Assembly (NCBI GenBank): GCA_021808665.1
Contig: JAKBBA010000016.1
Coordinates: 9,080 to 73,079, forward strand
Direction of reading: 5' to 3'
Length of the DNA stretch: 64,000 bases
Source of the DNA: Actinomycetes bacterium
Lineage (GTDB): Bacteria > Actinomycetota > Acidimicrobiia > Acidimicrobiales > Palsa-688
The first letter of the stretch is position 1; every line of letters starts with the position of its first letter. Below, in pieces: positions 59,011 through 64,000 of this stretch. The notes beneath the pieces were generated by a model that saw nothing but the letters and a program-made list of their open reading frames with translations, did no database searches and had not been told where the DNA came from. The translations under genes and the position numbers were made by a program.

Positions 59011-60336
59011 TCAGTTCGTGCGCCGCGCGGAAAGGACAGCCCTTGCAGCTCCCACGACGTATAAAGAGCCCGTCACGAAGATTAAGTCGTCGGGCCTGGC
59101 GAACCGGAGGGCCTCTCCGACAGCTTCGGTCACGTCGTCAGCGACGATCGCCTCGCAGCCGAGCGCCCGAGCGGCCTGTGCTACTTCCTCAGCCGGCTGA
59201 CTGCGTGGCGACGGCGCCGGGCAGGCGACCACCAGACGGGCGTGGCGGGCCCCTAGGGCACTCAACATGCTTCCTGGATCCTTGCCTGCGAGCATCCCCA
59301 CGACCATGATCAGCGAGGAGCGGGAGGTGAACTCCTCTAGTAGGGCGTGACCGGCAGCGGTGGCGCCCTCCAGGTTCTTAGCGCCATCCAAGACGATCGT
59401 CGGGTCGGATCCGACGATCTCCATGCGGCCAGGAGACGACACGCCGGCCGCCGCCCCTCGCACCACTTCCTCGTCGATACACCGGCCGAAGAAAGCCTCT
59501 ACTGCTGCGAGGGCCGCTGCAAAATTACGGCCCTGATGCGAACCGTGCAGGGCAAGGCGTACCTCCTCGTAGGACGCACTCGGGGTCCGCAGATCCAACA
59601 TCCTGCCTGCCCGCGTCGGGTCGTTGGTCTCGCAGTCCCAGTCCTTACCGGCCAGCCAGATAGCGTTAGGGGACTGACCCTCGAATATCTCCACCAAGCT
59701 CGCGTCGACATCACCGAGCACGAGAATCGACCCAGCTTTGACGACCCCCGCCTTCTCGCGTGCCACGTGCTCGCGCGTGGGCCCGAGGAACTCAAGGTGG
59801 TCAAGACCTACGTTGGTCACCACGGCTACGACAGCGTCAGCGACGTTTGTGGCGTCCCAACGTCCGCCCATCCCCACTTCTAAGACCATCACGTCGACCG
59901 GCCTGTCGGCAAAGTAAAGGAAGGCGGCGGCAGTGATCAGCTCGAACCACGTGAAGCCCTCAGCGGGCGCGACGAGATCTTCGATACCGGCGAGAGTGGA
60001 CAGCGCTGAAAATAGCGCAGCGTCGTCGATCGCTGAACCGTCCGCCTCTATGCGCTCGTTGATCGATTCTAGATGCGGACTTGTGAAGAGTCCTACACGC
60101 AATCCCATCCTGGTGAACAGTGATGCGACGCAGCGGGCTGTCGAGGTCTTGCCGTTCGTTCCGGTCACATGCACGACTGGGCACGATGCCTGCGGGTTGC
60201 CGAGCGCTTCCATCAGGCGGCGCATCCGCTCCAAGTCCGGCGCCTTGCGCCGCTCTGGTGCTACCGCGAGCATCCTCTCTAGGTTCTGGTGGCTGTCCAA
60301 CCATTCGAGGGCATCACCCAAGGCGGAGAAAGTCAC
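59011..60336 (-). CDS. folC: Folylpolyglutamate synthase / dihydrofolate synthase
   Basis: FolC adds glutamate to folates. The 441 residues have the Mur-ligase-type P-loop V-T-G-T-N-G-K-T-S-T, V-L-E-V-G-M-G-G-R-W-D-A-T-N, T-N-V-G-L-D-H-L-E-F-L-G and V-L-D-G-A-K-N. It starts 25 bases after clpX. In many actinobacteria valS-folC-ndk are adjacent; valS is not seen here. Confidence 0.95.
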   Translation of the reverse strand: MTFSALGDALEWLDSHQNLERMLAVAPERRKAPDLERMRRLMEALGNPQASCPVVHVTGTNGKTSTARCVASLFTRMGLRVGLFTSPHLESINERIEADGSAIDDAALFSALSTLAGIEDLVAPAEGFTWFELITAAAFLYFADRPVDVMVLEVGMGGRWDATNVADAVVAVVTNVGLDHLEFLGPTREHVAREKAGVVKAGSILVLGDVDASLVEIFEGQSPNAIWLAGKDWDCETNDPTRAGRMLDLRTPSASYEEVRLALHGSHQGRNFAAALAAVEAFFGRCIDEEVVRGAAAGVSSPGRMEIVGSDPTIVLDGAKNLEGATAAGHALLEEFTSRSSLIMVVGMLAGKDPGSMLSALGARHARLVVACPAPSPRSQPAEEVAQAARALGCEAIVADDVTEAVGEALRFARPDDLIFVTGSLYVVGAARAVLSARRTN

Positions 60337-60361
60337 AGCCCGCCCATATCCGCAGAGGTTA

Positions 60362-61642
60362 TCAGGATGCCTCTCTACGCCCCCTCGCGGCGACCCTGGG
60401 AAGGCTTTCGCTGCGAGGCACGAGGGTCGGAGCGACCCTCTCTAGGACTACCGCCCGGTCGATCACGCACTTACTGATGTCTGTACGCCCGGGCAGGTCG
60501 TACATGACGTCGAGCAGTACCTCTTCGAGGATCGCCCGCAGACCTCGGGCGCCGGTCCCGCGCAGCAGGGCCTGCTCGGCTATCGCTTCGAGAGCGTCAG
60601 AGCTGAACACGAGGTCGACACCGTCGAGCTCGAACACCCGCCTGTACTGCTTCACCAAGGCGTTCTTCGGCTCTTCCAGTATCCGCACGAGGGCGGAACC
60701 ATCCAGGCTCGAGACCGCCCCGATGACAGGTAACCGTCCGACGAACTCAGGTATCAACCCGAACTTGAGAAGGTCCTCGGGGAGGACCTTCTCAAGCAGT
60801 TCGCTCTCTGAACGGCTCTCGTAGCTGCGAATGTCAGCTCGGAACCCGATGCCCTGGTGTCCGAGACGAGCTTCGATGATCCTGTCCAGGCCGGCGAACG
60901 CCCCTCCGCAGACGAAAAGGATATTCGTGGTGTCGATCTGGATGAACTCCTGGTGGGGATGCTTTCGCCCACCTTGAGGAGGGACCGAGGCGATGGTCCC
61001 TTCAAGGATCTTCAAGAGCGCCTGCTGGACTCCCTCACCGGAAACGTCACGAGTGATAGAAGGGTTTTCGCTCTTGCGGGCAATCTTGTCGATCTCGTCG
61101 ATGTAGATGATCCCCGTCTCGGCCTTCTTCACGTCGTAGTCCGCCGCTTGGATCAACTTCAACAGAATGTTCTCGACGTCTTCGCCGACATAGCCGGCCT
61201 CGGTAAGGGCGGTGGCGTCGGCGATGGCAAAAGGAACGTTCAGCATCCTTGCCAGGGTCTGAGCCAGGAAAGTCTTACCGCAGCCGGTTGGCCCAAGAAG
61301 CAAAATGTTGGATTTGGCCAGTTCCACTTCGGAGTCGCCATAACCACCCGACTGGACCCGCTTGTAGTGGTTGTACACCGCGACCGACAGGATCTTCTTC
61401 GCCCGTTCCTGACCGATAACGTAGTCGTTTAGGAACTCGAATATCTCGGCCGGCTTGGGCAGGTCGTCGAAACGGACCTCGCTGGTCTCGGTCAACTCCT
61501 CTTCGATGATGTCGTTGCACAGTTCGATGCACTCGTCGCATATATAAACCCCCGGACCAGCGATGAGCTTCTTCACCTGCTTCTGCGACTTGCCGCAGAA
61601 CGAGCACTTGACTAGGTCGCTAGAGTCACCGAACTTGGCCAT
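60362..61642 (-). CDS. clpX: ClpX ATPase subunit
   Basis: ClpX unfolds substrates for ClpP. The 426 residues start with a four-Cys zinc finger (C-S-F-C ... C-D-E-C). They carry Walker A G-P-T-G-C-G-K-T, Walker [10 protein letters not shown], sensor 2 G-A-R-G-L-R and the ClpP-binding loop (I-G-F in H-Q-G-I-G-F). It follows clpP by 15 bases. Confidence 0.98.
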   Translation of the reverse strand: MAKFGDSSDLVKCSFCGKSQKQVKKLIAGPGVYICDECIELCNDIIEEELTETSEVRFDDLPKPAEIFEFLNDYVIGQERAKKILSVAVYNHYKRVQSGGYGDSEVELAKSNILLLGPTGCGKTFLAQTLARMLNVPFAIADATALTEAGYVGEDVENILLKLIQAADYDVKKAETGIIYIDEIDKIARKSENPSITRDVSGEGVQQALLKILEGTIASVPPQGGRKHPHQEFIQIDTTNILFVCGGAFAGLDRIIEARLGHQGIGFRADIRSYESRSESELLEKVLPEDLLKFGLIPEFVGRLPVIGAVSSLDGSALVRILEEPKNALVKQYRRVFELDGVDLVFSSDALEAIAEQALLRGTGARGLRAILEEVLLDVMYDLPGRTDISKCVIDRAVVLERVAPTLVPRSESLPRVAARGRREAS

Positions 61643-61657
61643 CTCCCCCGCTCCTTC

Positions 61658-62296
61658 TCAGGCCACGCCAGCGGCCTGCGGCAGCAGAGCCAGATCTCTG
61701 GTCGTGATTACCTCGTCGATCACCCCGTAAGCCTGCGCTTCGGCAGCGCTCATGATGAAATCTCGGTCCGTGTCAGCGGCGATCCTCTCCACTTCCTGGC
61801 CGGTATCGCCAGCGAGCATTTCGTTAAGCAGGTCCCGCATTCGCAGGATCTCCTTGGCTTGGATCTCGATGTCAGCCGCTTGACCCGCCGCCCCACCGTA
61901 GGGCTGGTGTATGAGGATTCGGGCGTGGGGCAAGGCGTAGCGCTTACCCTTCGTTCCCCCGGCGAGTATCACCGCTGCAGCAGAAGCAGCCTGGCCGTAA
62001 CAGAATGTAGAGATGTCGTTCTTGACGAACTTCATGGTGTCATAGATTGCGAAGAGCGCTGTTATGTCGCCCCCGGGGGAGTTTATGTAGAGGCTGATGT
62101 CCTTGTCGGCATTTTTGTACTCAAGGTAGAGCATCTGAGCACACACGGCGTTAGCCACGTAATCGTCGATCGGCGTCCCCAAGAAGACGATATTTTCTTC
62201 AAGCATCCGTGAGAACAGGTCGTAGCTCTTCTCCCCACGGTTGGTCTGTTCGAAGACACCCGGAATGTGATATTGCGCTACGGGTCGGATCGTCAC
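61658..62296 (-). CDS. clpP: ATP-dependent protease subunit ClpP
   Basis: The 212-residue serine protease has Ser105 in G-Q-A-A-S-A, His130 in I-L-I-H-Q-P and Asp179 in D-R-D-F, a complete triad. Its start overlaps the tig stop by four bases. Actinobacteria usually have two clpP genes in tandem; only one is here, so a second, if any, lies elsewhere. Confidence 0.97.
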   Translation of the reverse strand: MTIRPVAQYHIPGVFEQTNRGEKSYDLFSRMLEENIVFLGTPIDDYVANAVCAQMLYLEYKNADKDISLYINSPGGDITALFAIYDTMKFVKNDISTFCYGQAASAAAVILAGGTKGKRYALPHARILIHQPYGGAAGQAADIEIQAKEILRMRDLLNEMLAGDTGQEVERIAADTDRDFIMSAAEAQAYGVIDEVITTRDLALLPQAAGVA

Positions 62297-63780
62297 TGCA
62301 CGTTCTCCTCGTCTTCGTCGCCGGCCGGTGCCGGCTCTCCCATGCCACTAGAAGCGGCCTCACCCGCCGTGGCCACGCCAGTCGCCTCGTCTAGCGGAAC
62401 TTCTGGCGTCGCGCCTCCGTGTTCATCCTCTGAGCTTACGCCACTGTCGGGCTCAGCGGTCGATCCCGACGAGGGATCCGACTCCAGCAGGGACCGATCG
62501 ACGGGGTTGCCGTCCTTGTCCACGATCTCCACGTGTTCGAGGAGCCAGTCCAAAGCGTGAGTCTTCTTCCAGTCGGCCCGAACGGCAGGAAGCTGGCCGC
62601 CTGCCTCCAGATCGGCACGGACCCGGCTCGACTCCATCCCGTAGACGCGGGCTAGGCGCTCGAACTCTGTCTCCATGTCCTGCTCGGAGGGCTCCAGGCC
62701 TAGGCTCTCCGCTACCGCCCGCAGAGCTAGGTCGGCCTTGACCGACGGAACCGCCTGGCCAGCGAAGCCGGCAACTAGCTCCTCGGGAGTTTGGCCTGTC
62801 GCCTCAAGGTAATCGTCGATCGTCGCTCGCTGAGCCTCAAGGCGGTGCCCCAAGTCGTGGATCTGACGCTGGACCTCCGAGTCGACCATAGCTTTGGGCA
62901 CCTCGTCGGTAACCAACTCGATGAGCGCCTCTAGAACGGCATTCCGCAGCGCCACCGAGGCCTGAGCCCGCTTGACCATGGCCATCCGCTGCGCCAGGTC
63001 GGCGCGTAACTCGCCGACCGTGTCGAACTCGGAAGCTTCCGACGCCCATTCGTCTGTGAGCTCGGGCAGGCGCCTGGACTTGACCTCTTTGACGACTAGC
63101 CTGACTGTGACGGCTCCCTCCCCCGGCACCTCGGCGGGGAACTCGAGCTCGTCGCCCTCACTGGCACCTTCGAGGTGCTCGTCGAACTCGACTAAGACGG
63201 ACGCTGAGCCCACCTCGTAGAGGAAGTCGTCCGCCGACAGGGCCGACACTGAGGCTCCGTCACGCTCGGCGGTAACGTCAACAGTGACAAAGTCGCCCTT
63301 TTCTGCGGGCCGGCCGGCCGGCTCAAGCTCGCCGAAGCGTGCCCGCATCCGGTCGACCTGGGCGTCGACGTCGGACTCGCTGACCACTGGGCTCGGGATC
63401 TCCACCCGCAGTCCTTCGTAGCCGGCGAGGCTGATACGGGGTCGGACCTCGACGACCGCCTCGAAGGCAACAGGGCCCGACCCCTCGCCTGACGTTACCT
63501 CCAAGTCAGGAGGGGCGATGACGTCTATCTCGTTCTCGTAGATCGCCTTTGCGTAATAATCCGGGAGGGCGTCCCTGATTGCCTCGGCACGTCCGGACTC
63601 TTTGCCTAGGCGCGCTTCGAGGATCCTGCGCGGTGCCTTGCCCGGCCGGAACCCAGGTATGCGAACCTCCCTGGCGATCTTGCGGAAGGCGGCGTCGATG
63701 TCTTTCTCGAACTCCTCCTCATCGAGCTCGACCGACAACTTGACCTTGTTGTCCTCTAGGGTTTCGACCACTGCTTTCAT
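62293..63780 (-). CDS. tig: Trigger factor
   Basis: This ribosome-bound chaperone and peptidyl-prolyl isomerase has 495 residues. The ribosome-binding signature G-F-R-P-G-K-A-P is near residue 45; the FKBP-type domain is about 150-240, and the C-terminal arms run to 430. An acidic, disordered tail of about 65 residues is added, as in other actinobacteria. A TAGACT box lies 11 bases upstream of the ATG and no Shine-Dalgarno is seen, so the leader is very short. Confidence 0.96.
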   Translation of the reverse strand: MKAVVETLEDNKVKLSVELDEEEFEKDIDAAFRKIAREVRIPGFRPGKAPRRILEARLGKESGRAEAIRDALPDYYAKAIYENEIDVIAPPDLEVTSGEGSGPVAFEAVVEVRPRISLAGYEGLRVEIPSPVVSESDVDAQVDRMRARFGELEPAGRPAEKGDFVTVDVTAERDGASVSALSADDFLYEVGSASVLVEFDEHLEGASEGDELEFPAEVPGEGAVTVRLVVKEVKSRRLPELTDEWASEASEFDTVGELRADLAQRMAMVKRAQASVALRNAVLEALIELVTDEVPKAMVDSEVQRQIHDLGHRLEAQRATIDDYLEATGQTPEELVAGFAGQAVPSVKADLALRAVAESLGLEPSEQDMETEFERLARVYGMESSRVRADLEAGGQLPAVRADWKKTHALDWLLEHVEIVDKDGNPVDRSLLESDPSSGSTAEPDSGVSSEDEHGGATPEVPLDEATGVATAGEAASSGMGEPAPAGDEDEENVQ

Positions 63781-63918
63781 ATAGGTGTCACAGTCTAGGA
63801 GCCAGAACGGACCTTGTGCCCCACTGCGAGCAGCGGATCACCGAACCAGCCAAAAAATCCCGAGTTTCCCGACCCGCACACGAAGAGGTTCCGTGTCGCC
63901 TAGCGTAGTAGCGACGAC

Positions 63919-63990
63919 CGGGGAGTAGCGCAGTGGTAGCGCGCCTGCTTTGGGAGCAGGAGGTCGGGGGTTCGAGACCCCCCTCCCCGA
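63919..63990 (+). tRNA. tRNA-Pro (anticodon TGG)
   Basis: A full cloverleaf can be drawn. The acceptor stem CGGGGAG pairs with CTCCCCG, the D arm includes AGCGCAGTGGTAGCGC, the anticodon stem CCTGC/GCAGG has a TTTGGGA loop (anticodon TGG), and the T stem GGGGG/CCCCC holds TTCGAGA. The discriminator base is A at 63990. The CCA end is not encoded. Confidence 0.95.
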
Positions 63991-64000
63991 CTGGTACAGG

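Noticed and set aside
1..64000. Mobile elements, CRISPR arrays, prophage or defence island
   Set aside because: No transposase, integrase, regular repeat array or phage gene cluster is visible; the phage-like tail in the DivIVA-like protein is a domain, not a prophage.

Overview
The window is 64 kb of high-GC DNA that reads as one gene-dense chromosomal stretch of an actinobacterium. Two WhiB genes, a UPF0182 membrane protein, a DUF2342-type zinc metalloprotease, a class E sortase, a class II DAHP synthase and an ObgE/RplU/RpmA/Rne block support that. Many first genes of operons have a -10-like hexamer only 6 to 9 bases before the start codon and no Shine-Dalgarno sequence, the signature of leaderless mRNA. 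Mre/Rod cell-wall genes together with actinobacterial families suggest a rod-shaped deep-branching lineage such as Acidimicrobiia; the class is an inference. I see no prophage, insertion sequence, CRISPR array or integrase: this is core genome with several unusual proteins.

Layout. 1-4.6 kb: end of a DUF445 gene, yceI, a SRPBCC-epimerase fusion, a degenerate nucleotidyltransferase and an acyl-CoA dehydrogenase. 4.6-11 kb (minus): UPF0182, a DivIVA-like protein with an unusual C-terminus, and a YlbL-like PDZ/Lon protease. 11-20.5 kb: a small membrane protein plus HEAT protein, a tyrosine phosphatase, moaE-TM protein-mreB, an HtrA-like protein lacking its catalytic triad, a membrane-anchored epimerase, a zincin, a disordered protein and a sortase. 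20.5-25.4 kb (minus): leuA with a leucine attenuator, a small protein, ppk and a Nudix gene. 25.4-30.7 kb: two AIM24-family proteins with zinc ribbons, two WhiB genes, tatA, a glutamate formiminotransferase and a TrkA pair.

30.8-36.3 kb (minus): an AAA ATPase/VWA pair, then nadD, a TM protein, rsfS and a hypothetical gene. 36.4-41.2 kb (plus): class II DAHP synthase, a siroheme nitrite/sulfite reductase and a secreted glucosaminidase. 41.2-48 kb: an SPFH protein with three zinc ribbons, a second AAA (MoxR)/VWA pair, proA, and a coiled-coil protein translated with pspA. 48-64 kb (minus): gnd, then (in transcription order from the right) tig-clpP-clpX-folC-ndk, mreB-mreC-mreD-rodA, rne, rplU-rpmA-obgE-proB; a tRNA-Pro(TGG) closes the window.

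Themes: envelope construction (two MreB paralogues, MreCD, RodA, sortase, glucosaminidase, DivIVA-like protein), envelope stress (PspA, SPFH, HtrA-like, YlbL-like), protein quality control (Tig, ClpXP) and central metabolism (leucine, proline, aromatic amino acids, NAD, folate, polyphosphate). The clearest regulatory structure is the leuA leader: a short leaderless peptide ORF with three consecutive Leu codons followed by two strong hairpins, the second a terminator.
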